A stretch of 64,000 nucleotides of DNA from CALJFL01 sp963669435 (GTDB lineage Bacteria > Pseudomonadota > Gammaproteobacteria > Pseudomonadales > Halieaceae), in assembly GCA_963669435.1 (NCBI GenBank), contig OY770025.1, forward strand, positions 1,984,001-2,048,000, written 5' to 3'. The notes beneath the pieces are model-generated. The model did not search any database and had not been told where the DNA came from. It was given only the letters and a program-made list of their open reading frames with translations. Within the stretch, counting starts at the first letter, position 1. Each line of letters opens with the position of its first letter. A program made the translations under genes and the position numbers. Shown here in pieces: positions 44,276 to 52,706 of the stretch.

Positions 44276-46558
44276 ATGGCGACAGCTAAGCCCCTGCGGG
44301 CGGCCACGCAGGCTGTATCCAGCCTGTTACTTCCTAAAACCGACCTTTTCCCCCGCTTAAGCAGCGAAAATATACATGTCGATACTGCGCAGTCCTGCGT
44401 GAAGATTGATGTGCGCGGATTGAGCAGGGGTCTGTATTACTTCAGCCTGCGGTTCGTCAGCGATCATGTGCCGCTCGGTCCCAGGCTGACCGCTGCGCGG
44501 CCACACTTTGAGACCAGCGATCATATTTTCACTTTTGTGAATCGCGAGCAGACCGAGTTCTTTGGTACGGTGCTCATTATCGACGATATCGAGTATCTGC
44601 ACTTTTATCCCAGCAAGCTCCCATGCGAACTCAGCATCACTGCATGCGGGGTCCGGCAGATTAACGCCTTTGCCCGGGATTACATTTTTGGTGAGACCTT
44701 TGTGCGGCTGAAAATTTTTGGTCCGCGATGGACCTGGTCACGATCCCTGGAAGAGCTCAAAGCCTGGTTTGTGCGCCGTCTGCGCGGGGGAGTCGATGAT
44801 AGCTATGCCGGCTGGTGGAAGTTGCATGGACAACCCGGCGCCGGGTACCTGGCAGCGCAACGCGCCCGGGGCGGATCCGATGTTGATTCCGGGAAATCGG
44901 AAGGCCCAAGCGGTTGGCCGCGAATTGCTGTGGTCTTGCAGGTTAAGGGGGCGCCTCTGGGTGACATCAAACGATCCATTGATTCAGTGATGGCTCAGAC
45001 GCTGTCTGACTGGGATCTTGTCATCTATGGGGAAGCCTTTGGGGCGGATGAGAAACGCCACTGCCAGCAACTCGCTGATGAGCACGCGAACGTGGGTCTC
45101 CACTCCCCGGGCACTGGCGAAGACGGCCCGGACCTTCTAAACAGTGTGATTGGTGCCAGTAACACCGCTTTCACAGGTTTCCTGCATGCCGGTGATACTT
45201 TGTGTGAATCCGCACTGTTCGAGGTCCTTAGCGCGGCGATGTTAAACGACGGCGCACAGGTGCTGTACTCTGATGAAGACACGATTAATTGTCAGGGTAT
45301 GCCGGTAGCGGGCCACTTCAAACCGGACTGGAACTACGATCTGTTCCTGTCGATAAATTATATCTGCCACTTTCTGGTGGTGGCGAATGACCACCTGTTG
45401 GGCTGCGGTGGACTTGCTGGTGACTGCGCGGGGGCTGAGGTCAGGGACCTTTGTCTGCGGGCCACCGAGTCGATCCAGCCCAATCAGATTTTGCACATTC
45501 CGAAGGTCCTGTATCACCGCGTCACCGACGAAGATTCCCCCGAGCAGCTTGAATCTTTCGCATCCGAAGATCCCCTGGCGGTGGTCAAATCAATCGAGAA
45601 TCACTTGCAGCGGACTGGTGTTGATGCATGGGTATCACAGACTGAGGTCCCTGGTGGCTATCGCGTAACCTATGCCATCCCCCAGCCGCCGCCCACGGTG
45701 GCTATCATTATCCCTACCTACAATAATCTCAGGGTCTTGCAAAACTGTATTGAAAAACTGCTGGCAAAGACCGATTACCCCAGTTTCGAAATTCTTATTG
45801 TGGATAACCGTTCGGACGATGCGGCGACCCTGGCCTATCTTGCCAGGCCGGTCGATGAACGTATCCGTGTGCTGCGCTACCAGGCTGAGTTCAATTTTTC
45901 CGCCATCAATAACTTTGCAGTGAGTAAAACGGATGCACAGGTCGTACTGCTACTGAATAATGATACCGAGGTGTGCAATAGCGACTGGCTGACGGAGATT
46001 GTTGCGCAGGTAAGCCGCCCCGGAGTCGGTGCTGTGGGTGCAAAACTATTCTACGCGGAGGACCGCATACAGCATGCCGGCGTATTGCTGGGGATGGGTC
46101 CCGATCGGGTCGCGGGTCATGCGTTCAAGGGCTTCCATAAAGACGAGATCGGCGCGCTGGGCAGAACGCGGCTGGTACAAAACTATCATGCGGTCACCGG
46201 CGCTTGCCTTGCTGTAAGCCGTGAACACTACCTGGAGGTTGGCGGCCTGGATGAGGAAAACCTGGCTATCGCCTTTAATGATGTAGACTTCTGTCTAAAA
46301 TTGCGTGCAGCGGGATACCGCAATTTATGGACGCCGTATGCGCAGTTGTACCACTACGAGTCTTATTCGAGGGGTTATGACGTGACTGACGAGAAGCGCG
46401 CGCGCTTTGTTGAGGAACGTGATTTTATGCACCGTAAATGGGCTGATGCGCTGACCTATGATAGCAACTACAACCCCAATCTAACCCGCGACTTCGACAA
46501 TTTCAGCCTCGCATGGCCGCCCTCGGCGACAGACATGGTCGGAGATAGCGGATCGTGA
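44276..46558 (+). CDS. Double GT2 glycosyltransferase, copy B, with degenerate first domain, 760 aa
   Basis: The ATG at 44276 follows GGAG by about 10 bases. Same plan as the gene at 37329. The second GT2 domain is intact (V-D-N-R-S-D-D, L-L-N-N-D-T-E, ND-V-D-F-C-L-K). In the first domain the conserved D-D-A-S is replaced by Y-G-E-A-F (about 251-255), D-H-D-D-E by H-A-G-D-T (about 304-308), and Q-D-F-D-L by E-V-R-D-L, so that domain is probably inactive or structural. Nevertheless YSDEDxIN, G-H-F-K-P-D-W-N and F-L-V-V remain, showing shared descent with copy A. The next gene begins with GTGA overlapping its stop. Confidence 0.9.
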   Translation: MATAKPLRAATQAVSSLLLPKTDLFPRLSSENIHVDTAQSCVKIDVRGLSRGLYYFSLRFVSDHVPLGPRLTAARPHFETSDHIFTFVNREQTEFFGTVLIIDDIEYLHFYPSKLPCELSITACGVRQINAFARDYIFGETFVRLKIFGPRWTWSRSLEELKAWFVRRLRGGVDDSYAGWWKLHGQPGAGYLAAQRARGGSDVDSGKSEGPSGWPRIAVVLQVKGAPLGDIKRSIDSVMAQTLSDWDLVIYGEAFGADEKRHCQQLADEHANVGLHSPGTGEDGPDLLNSVIGASNTAFTGFLHAGDTLCESALFEVLSAAMLNDGAQVLYSDEDTINCQGMPVAGHFKPDWNYDLFLSINYICHFLVVANDHLLGCGGLAGDCAGAEVRDLCLRATESIQPNQILHIPKVLYHRVTDEDSPEQLESFASEDPLAVVKSIENHLQRTGVDAWVSQTEVPGGYRVTYAIPQPPPTVAIIIPTYNNLRVLQNCIEKLLAKTDYPSFEILIVDNRSDDAATLAYLARPVDERIRVLRYQAEFNFSAINNFAVSKTDAQVVLLLNNDTEVCNSDWLTEIVAQVSRPGVGAVGAKLFYAEDRIQHAGVLLGMGPDRVAGHAFKGFHKDEIGALGRTRLVQNYHAVTGACLAVSREHYLEVGGLDEENLAIAFNDVDFCLKLRAAGYRNLWTPYAQLYHYESYSRGYDVTDEKRARFVEERDFMHRKWADALTYDSNYNPNLTRDFDNFSLAWPPSATDMVGDSGS

Positions 46559-47391
46559 ACTCGCCGCGCGATGATTCACCTGATTTCACGCTGCCGGACT
46601 ACGTGGGTAAGGATCTGCTTGTTCGTGATATAGGGCGCTCGTTGCCGGGCAAGGACGCAATCTTCCCCAGCCGAGACGATATTGGCAAGATAGGGCCTAT
46701 CAACACGCTGCGCGAATTCAAGCAGCTGGGCCTGCAGTCCCTGCGGGTTTTGTTGAACTATACCCACCTGAACCCTGACTCCTCGGTCCTCGATATTGGT
46801 TGCGGCTACGGACGCCTGGCAATTCCACTAACGCGTTATTTGTCTGCCGATGGCCGCTACATCGGCACTGACGTGATGGCAGAGGCGGTTGTCGATTGCC
46901 AACGGCGTATCAGCAGCGCCTATCCCCACTTCACCTTCTTACACCAGGATGTGCACAACGGTATTTACAACACGGAAGCCTCAGCAACCGCGGTTGAGTC
47001 TCGTTTCCCAGTCGAGGATGAACAGGTTGACCTGGTGTTCATGTTCTCCGTTTTCAGTCACATGATGCCCGAGGATGTGGCTGCCTACCTGGCGGAAGTA
47101 GCCCGGGTATTGAAGCCGGGAGGCATGCTGCTGACCACGTTCTTCATACTCAACAATGCCTCGCGCAGTAAAATCGCCAGTGGGGAAACGCGGCGCAGCT
47201 TTGCACATCCGCATGGTGAGGTTTACGTGGACGATCCGGAGCATCCCGAGACGGCCGTGGCCTATGAACAGGCGCATATTGAGGCGTTACTGGCAGACAG
47301 CCCGCTTGAGCACGTGCATACCTTTTATGGTCAGTGGGCTGGACATCGCTGGTCGATGACCGGTCAGGATACCGTCATCTGCATTCGATAA
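46555..47391 (+). CDS. SAM-dependent methyltransferase, 278 aa
   Basis: The GTG start overlaps the double-GT2 stop by four bases. Class I motif: V-L-D-I-G-C-G-Y-G-R-L-A (about residues 79-90), I-G-T-D-V-M (motif II), V-F-M-F-S-V-F-S-H-M-M-P-E-D (motif V/VI region) and V-L-K-P-G-G-M-L-L-T-T-F. The fold is that of Methyltransf_11/25 enzymes, unlike the two duplicated methyltransferases at 39566-40938. The substrate may be a sugar hydroxyl or another cell-surface acceptor. It ends 15 bases before the convergent sulfatase. Confidence 0.88.
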   Translation: MNSPRDDSPDFTLPDYVGKDLLVRDIGRSLPGKDAIFPSRDDIGKIGPINTLREFKQLGLQSLRVLLNYTHLNPDSSVLDIGCGYGRLAIPLTRYLSADGRYIGTDVMAEAVVDCQRRISSAYPHFTFLHQDVHNGIYNTEASATAVESRFPVEDEQVDLVFMFSVFSHMMPEDVAAYLAEVARVLKPGGMLLTTFFILNNASRSKIASGETRRSFAHPHGEVYVDDPEHPETAVAYEQAHIEALLADSPLEHVHTFYGQWAGHRWSMTGQDTVICIR

Positions 47392-47406
47392 CGGTGGTTC
47401 GATGGC

Positions 47407-49395
47407 CTAGTTGCGTGACAGGTAGGCCTGCAGTTTCTGTTGCAGGACGCGCAGTTGCTGTGGGTGTTTATCGTTCAACGCCCTGGACTCATCCGGATCC
47501 ACGTCCAGGCGGAACAATTCCGTGGATTGCGCAGTTTGTACCAGTTTCCAGGGGTAATCTATGACTGCAGCGCCGCCGATGAAAAAGTGGAAGTAGCCGG
47601 TGCGATCGACGTCATTGAACTCGCCATTTTCGGTGACCAGTGGCAGTAACGACTCACCCGGTTTGGCCGCGGTGTCCCCATTGGTGGCTCGTAGGCCGGC
47701 TGCGTCTCGCAGCGTAGGCCAAAGATCAACCAACATGGTGAAGGTGTCGACCGTTTGTCCTGGCGGAATTGTTCCTGGCCACTGAGCAACCAGCGGGACG
47801 CGTAATCCTCCCTCGTATACGCTGCTCTTGCCACCCCGGAACGGGCCGTTACTGCCGGTGGGATTGTTCGGGTCCTCACCGATGGACAGGTCTGAGCCAT
47901 TGTCGCTGGTGAACATGACCAGGGTGTTCTCAGTGAGTTGGAGAGATTCCAGCCGTGCGACGAGGTCGCCTATACGACTGTCCATGTGCTCAACCAGTGC
48001 CACGTAATCCTGTGTGCGTTCGCCCTGCACGCCTCTTTGATGCACGGAGTCCAACCAGTCCTGGCGAGCAGAAAAAACCTGGTAGTCATCACCCCAAAGC
48101 GGTGTGTGCACTGTGTTAAAGCTGAGGTAAAGGAAGAAAGGCTGGTCGCGATTTTGCTCAACGAAGCTGATGGCCCGGTCGGCAAGCAGGTCGGTTACGT
48201 GTCCTTTTTCCTGGTGGTAAGGCGCCCGGTTCTCAAAAAAGAACTCGTCGGCAAGTTCGTTAATGACCTCGAAATTGTAGGGGCTGACACCGCCGTAAAA
48301 TCCCAGCCAGTGCTGGAAACCCCGGTCGGGTGGCAGAAAGCCGGGCCGAATAGAAAGATGCCACTTACCAAAGGCGGCGGTGCGGTAGCCCGCCTGGCTC
48401 AAGTACTCCGGGATAAGTGTGCTGGAGCGGGGGACGCCAGCCTTGGCAGGGCCTCCGGCCCCGGCAATGCGGATGTCGCGTAGGAACTGGCCACTGAGCA
48501 TGGACGCGCGGGTAGAGGAGCACACGGGGTAAACATGGAAGTTGGTAAACGCGGCTCCCTGGCTGGCGATCCGGTCTATGCTCGGTGTCTGGACAAGCCC
48601 GTCCTTCGCGAAAGCACTGACGTCTCCGTAGCCCAGATCGTCTGCCACAATCAGCACGATGTTCGGTGGATTGGCCGGCTTTTGCTGCAAGTGCGCCAGG
48701 GCTTTGTCTCGCGTGACGTCGTAAATTTTCTGGATGGGAATCTTGTTTAGCACCGCGGCAGGAGCGGCGCTGAGTTCATTGTGCGCAACTGCGCCATCAC
48801 CATCGAGATCAAATTGTTTGCCCGTTAGGAGATCTGCACTGATGTTGTCCAGCAGCTTCCCAATATGGGGTTCATAGTGTGGTAGCGGTGCATGCAGACT
48901 CAGGGTATCGACGATGGCTGTCGTGGCGTGGTGTACTCTGGGTTTGAAACTTTCCCTCTGTCCGGTTGACGACGCGTTAAACAGCGCCTTGCAGGGTAGA
49001 ATGTTCTTCAGCCAGGTGTCGTTGGCCACGGCAAACTGCTGATCGCGCACCCGGGTTATGTATTTCCCACCGCGTGCCCGGATCAGGCATCGCTTATCGT
49101 CCTGCCACTGCTTATGTGGAAGTAATATTTGTCCTGCACTTACTTGCGTGTCTTTGATTTGGCTGTCGCCGCTCGCGGTCCGGCCGATAGCGATCTGATC
49201 GCCCGCCAGGTTGGTCACCGTGATCTGTGCCCTGACAATGGCTTCATTTTGTGCGGTCTTCAACAGACCAAGATGAACCGCCGCGAGTCTGGTGACGTCG
49301 CTATCTGTTGCGCCACCTTCCCCAGCAGCGACAGCGCTCGAGGCGTGGGGAAGGCATAGGCAAGCAAGAGTCAGGCCGAGAGTGAGCGTGCGCAA
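47407..49395 (-). CDS. Secreted sulfatase with an EF-hand-like loop, 662 aa
   Basis: The start is TTG 49395 (no ATG in frame before the signal peptide, cleavage about A-V-A-A-G). Residues 244 onward are a formylglycine-dependent sulfatase: I-V-L-I-V-A-D-D-L-G-Y-G-D (metal Asp pair about 252-253), then the maturation motif C-S-S-T-R-A-S-M-L-S-G (Cys 292; the third position is Ser, where Pro or Ala is usual), G-K-W-H-L and T-S-D-N-G-S. Before this is an EF-hand-type loop D-L-D-G-D-G-A-V-A-H-N-E (196-207) and an unrecognised N-terminal domain. It would desulfate glycans in the periplasm or outside. No formylglycine-generating or anSME gene is adjacent. Confidence 0.87.
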   Translation of the reverse strand: MRTLTLGLTLACLCLPHASSAVAAGEGGATDSDVTRLAAVHLGLLKTAQNEAIVRAQITVTNLAGDQIAIGRTASGDSQIKDTQVSAGQILLPHKQWQDDKRCLIRARGGKYITRVRDQQFAVANDTWLKNILPCKALFNASSTGQRESFKPRVHHATTAIVDTLSLHAPLPHYEPHIGKLLDNISADLLTGKQFDLDGDGAVAHNELSAAPAAVLNKIPIQKIYDVTRDKALAHLQQKPANPPNIVLIVADDLGYGDVSAFAKDGLVQTPSIDRIASQGAAFTNFHVYPVCSSTRASMLSGQFLRDIRIAGAGGPAKAGVPRSSTLIPEYLSQAGYRTAAFGKWHLSIRPGFLPPDRGFQHWLGFYGGVSPYNFEVINELADEFFFENRAPYHQEKGHVTDLLADRAISFVEQNRDQPFFLYLSFNTVHTPLWGDDYQVFSARQDWLDSVHQRGVQGERTQDYVALVEHMDSRIGDLVARLESLQLTENTLVMFTSDNGSDLSIGEDPNNPTGSNGPFRGGKSSVYEGGLRVPLVAQWPGTIPPGQTVDTFTMLVDLWPTLRDAAGLRATNGDTAAKPGESLLPLVTENGEFNDVDRTGYFHFFIGGAAVIDYPWKLVQTAQSTELFRLDVDPDESRALNDKHPQQLRVLQQKLQAYLSRN

Positions 49396-49495
49396 GATAT
49401 GGTTAATGTCTTTTGGGCGTGTGGGGAGTCTAACAGTAGAACGCGAGCGCGGTCACGCGGGGCGGCGGACTGTACTGCAGCAGGGAAATCGTCTC

Positions 49496-51391
49496 CTAGC
49501 GCCTGAGCCTGATGTCGACCTCGAGCACGATTGGTTGTCCTACGCGTTGCTCGAGCAGTGCTTTCAGCGCGTCCATTTGTGCGTCATCGGGTTGTCTGGC
49601 GGCACTTAACTGCAGCCTGATCAGCGGCGGGGAGCCGGGTCTCACCTCGACATGGCCAACCTCCATTTTCTCGCCTGCAACTTCGATGCTGCCGGTGGGA
49701 ACCTGGTTTAGAACGGAGCCCTGTTGCATCAGGCCAGAGAAAGCGATCGTTAGCGGAATAGCGATGACTGCCATGACAGCGATCGCCAGGGTCATACCTC
49801 TGCGCGCCAGGTGAAAGGGCGCAAATCCCAGGACCAGGAAAGTGAGGCTGCCTGCCAGCGCTATTCCCACCAGGTTGGTAATGAACAGCAGCCCGGCGCC
49901 CATTGCCATCTCCCAGTTGCCCCAGCCCAGGCCGATGCCCATGACCGATAGGGGTGGAACCAGCGCGACTGCAATTGCCACGCCGGCCAGGCTCTTGGCG
50001 ATTTCCTCCCTGGAGAAAGCGTACGCACCGGCAATACCCGAAATAACGGCAACAAACAGATCCAGTAGCGTCGGTGACATACGCGCGGACATTTCCGGAG
50101 TCTCGATCGATAGCGGCATCAGGGCAGCGACCAGCACTGCCCAGCCCAGCCCCCAGCCCACACCCACGGCCAATGTGGTCAAGGAATTTTTCAGTAGGCC
50201 GAAGTCCGCACGGGCCATACCCATGGCCAGGGAAATAATCGGCGACATCAGCGGCGCGAGAATCATCGCGCCGATGATGACTGGCGCGGAGTTGGCATAC
50301 AGTCCCGCCAGCGCGAGAAGTACGCTGAGTACCGTCAGGACCTGAAAGGAGCGTGTCGGACTGGCGTTTTCCCGCAGGGAAACAAAAAGCTCGCGGTATT
50401 CTTCCTCGGTGGCGTGGCTGAACACGGGCAGCGGTTTGCCAAAGAATTCCTTGGCCGTTTCGTCCACCGGGACATGGCGCGTGCGAATAACGTCTTTATC
50501 GGACGGTTTGCTATTGCTGCCAACGCCCTCCAGCATCGGCCCGGGCACCAGCCGCAGGCGTTGCTCGGCAATCTCAAAACACAGCTCTTGTGCGGATAGG
50601 GGTTTGTTGTCCAGCAGTAACTCCAACCCATTCGGTGAGCTGACAACGAGCCGCTGTGACTGCACCATGCCGATGGCTTTGGGTAGCTTTTCCAGGCTCA
50701 TTTTGACGCCCAATGCGAGCCGCAACAGGAACCAGAGATAGCTCAGTACACTACGCGGTGCAAAGGCCAGCAATGTCAGGCGCCCGTTGCGCAGGCTCAG
50801 GGGCTCGCGGATAAAGCGTCCCAGCAAGGAGCTTTGCGTGTAACCCAGCACTACAAGTCCCAGTGCCGCCAGGCGCACGGTCTGGTCTTTTCCCGTTAAC
50901 AACTGGAAGTCTTTGAGTCGCAGTGAGCGCAGCCCCTTTAGGGCGCCCAGCAGGAAGCTGCGGTCGGTTGCGGGTTTATCCATGTCCTCGGGCCGCAGGG
51001 ACATGACTTTGCCAATAACAACCGAGGAAAACACCACCTGGTCGTTACACAGCAGCACGTCCGCATCGATCGCTGATTGGCTGCGGTAATGTTCAAGTAG
51101 TTGTGCCGTATTGCCTTTGATACCGAGGCTGCGGATGGCTTCCGCGGCTCCTGTATGGGGTAGTACGGCGAGCTCCCAATCACCTTCCATGGCGGTGGGG
51201 ATTACTTCGCGGATCTTTTCGTCATCGATAAAAAGTAAAACACGGCTATTGGCGGGAATGAGTTCGCGCTCTGGCCAGGCTATACAGCGCGTATCGCGCT
51301 GCTGTTCGGGGGGCAGTTCGGGCTTGTCCAAACCCGGGTCGTAAAGCAGGTAGGTGCTCCAGTGGTTCTCGTCGCTTTTCAACTCGTCCAA
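49496..51391 (-). CDS. DUF389 (TIGR00341) membrane protein with N-terminal lipid-kinase-like domain, 631 aa
   Basis: The start is TTG 51391 with GGGAG 12 bases upstream. Residues about 1-310 resemble a diacylglycerol-kinase catalytic fold by general layout (LLYDPGLDKPE start, SRVLLFID and VLPHTGAAEA) but its GGDGT-type loop is not obvious. Residues about 335-560 are the DUF389 domain: nine or so helices, including PVIIGAMILAPLMSPIISLAMG and ALVPPLSVMGIGLGWGN, the family hallmark. The C-terminal 70 residues are soluble alpha/beta. Its function is unknown; the family is widespread in proteobacteria. It is divergent from the beta-barrel gene. Confidence 0.82.
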   Translation of the reverse strand: MDELKSDENHWSTYLLYDPGLDKPELPPEQQRDTRCIAWPERELIPANSRVLLFIDDEKIREVIPTAMEGDWELAVLPHTGAAEAIRSLGIKGNTAQLLEHYRSQSAIDADVLLCNDQVVFSSVVIGKVMSLRPEDMDKPATDRSFLLGALKGLRSLRLKDFQLLTGKDQTVRLAALGLVVLGYTQSSLLGRFIREPLSLRNGRLTLLAFAPRSVLSYLWFLLRLALGVKMSLEKLPKAIGMVQSQRLVVSSPNGLELLLDNKPLSAQELCFEIAEQRLRLVPGPMLEGVGSNSKPSDKDVIRTRHVPVDETAKEFFGKPLPVFSHATEEEYRELFVSLRENASPTRSFQVLTVLSVLLALAGLYANSAPVIIGAMILAPLMSPIISLAMGMARADFGLLKNSLTTLAVGVGWGLGWAVLVAALMPLSIETPEMSARMSPTLLDLFVAVISGIAGAYAFSREEIAKSLAGVAIAVALVPPLSVMGIGLGWGNWEMAMGAGLLFITNLVGIALAGSLTFLVLGFAPFHLARRGMTLAIAVMAVIAIPLTIAFSGLMQQGSVLNQVPTGSIEVAGEKMEVGHVEVRPGSPPLIRLQLSAARQPDDAQMDALKALLEQRVGQPIVLEVDIRLRR

Positions 51392-51484
51392 CTGGCGGGT
51401 TCTCCCACGATGTCCTTGCTACAATGAAACATACTATATCAAAGGGCTGACCAGATCAGGTCGCATGTATCCGAGGGGGAGAGC

Positions 51485-52681
51485 TTGGGTTCCACCGTGC
51501 CAGTAATTCCAAGGGATAATCTCGTATCTCGGTCCCGGCGCTGCTTTTCGCGGTTTGTCTTTGCAGTTGTACTCGTCATCCTCAATATCACCTCGCTTTT
51601 AGCGCAGGCAGGCGAATCGGATAGCACCTACGACAAAATCTGGTCCTACGCGGTCCTGTATGACCAGCCCGATGCCAATTTTTTCCAGAAGTTTGCCCTG
51701 ACCGGCAGGGCGCAATACGAGTATGTCTATGCCGATGCGGAGCAGGGGGATTTCGAAGATTCCCTGTGGCGCAGGTTTCGGTTTGGGGCGAAGATTGATT
51801 TTGCCGATGACTGGCGCTTTCACCTCGAGGCGGACTTTGACCTCGAGTTTGAGGAGGAAGCCGGTGGCGACCGGCAGGGGCAGGGACGCTACAACCGCCT
51901 GACGGATGCTTACCTTGCCTGGGATCTTCACGATGATTGGCAGTTGAAGTTGCTGAAGCAATCTGCCGGTTTCACTCTGGATGGCTACACATCGTCGAAA
52001 AGTTTGCTCACCTCGGAACGAAATAATCTCACCAACAACCTCTGGTTTACGGCGGAATATTTCACCGGAATTACCGCATCGGGTAACTGCGGAACCTTAA
52101 GCTGTAAGGGTGGGGTGTTCTCGTCCGATGGGAGCGACGAGTTGTCCGAGTTTAATGCGGGCTATTTTTCCCTGTTGAACGTCAGCCATGACTTGGGGGA
52201 GATGCTGAACCAGGAGGCATTAAAACTTTCCGCGTTCTACGTGTACAACGATCGCGATGACGCCGCGAGTACACCCGAGTATTCGAATATCGTGTCCCTG
52301 GTTGCACAGTGGCAGGACGGGCCATGGGGCTTGTCAACAGACCTGAGCCACGGCTGGGGATATGCCGAGCAGAGTGATGTTCTTGGCCTGGTCGCCATGC
52401 CTTACTACAACTTTAGCGAGCATTGGCAGTTGGTCCTGCGCTACACCTGGTTGCGCAGCGACGAGGATGCTGGCGTCAGGTTCGGACGCTACGAACGCGA
52501 GATTGTTGGAATCCGAGGAGATCGTTATCGTGAATTTTTTGCCGGCGTGAACTGGTATCTCTACGGCCACAAATTGAAATGGCAGACCGGTTTCAAGGAA
52601 AGCCGCATGGACGACGCTGCCAATGCCGGGGGCGATTACGACGGCTGGGAAATTGTTAGCGGTATACGGCTATCCTGGTAA
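51485..52681 (+). CDS. Outer-membrane beta-barrel protein (porin-like), 398 aa
   Basis: The start is TTG 51485 following a strong GGGGGAG. There is an N-terminal signal peptide (core FVFAVVLVILNITSLLAQAG). The mature protein alternates aromatic and polar residues in about 14-16 amphipathic strands (LTGRAQYEYVYADAE, WRRFRFGAKIDFADDWRFHLEADFDL) and ends W-E-I-V-S-G-I-R-L-S-W, with the terminal aromatic residue expected of barrels. It resembles phosphate-selective or alginate-export-type porins by layout only. One short loop has two Cys (NCGTLSCKG) that may be disulfide-linked. Its closeness to the glycan cluster may be chance. Confidence 0.82.
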   Translation: MGSTVPVIPRDNLVSRSRRCFSRFVFAVVLVILNITSLLAQAGESDSTYDKIWSYAVLYDQPDANFFQKFALTGRAQYEYVYADAEQGDFEDSLWRRFRFGAKIDFADDWRFHLEADFDLEFEEEAGGDRQGQGRYNRLTDAYLAWDLHDDWQLKLLKQSAGFTLDGYTSSKSLLTSERNNLTNNLWFTAEYFTGITASGNCGTLSCKGGVFSSDGSDELSEFNAGYFSLLNVSHDLGEMLNQEALKLSAFYVYNDRDDAASTPEYSNIVSLVAQWQDGPWGLSTDLSHGWGYAEQSDVLGLVAMPYYNFSEHWQLVLRYTWLRSDEDAGVRFGRYEREIVGIRGDRYREFFAGVNWYLYGHKLKWQTGFKESRMDDAANAGGDYDGWEIVSGIRLSW

Positions 52682-52684
52682 TTG

Positions 52685-52706
52685 AAAAACAGCCGGTACG
52701 GCTGTT
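52685..52706 (-). terminator. Rho-independent terminator after the GTP cyclohydrolase gene
   Basis: On the minus strand AACAGCCG pairs perfectly with CGGCTGTT around a 3-base loop (52706 to 52688), and the stem runs into five T residues, a standard intrinsic terminator. It directly follows the stop at 52707. Transcription on the plus strand would meet the same stem without a T-run, so only the minus strand benefits. Confidence 0.75.
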
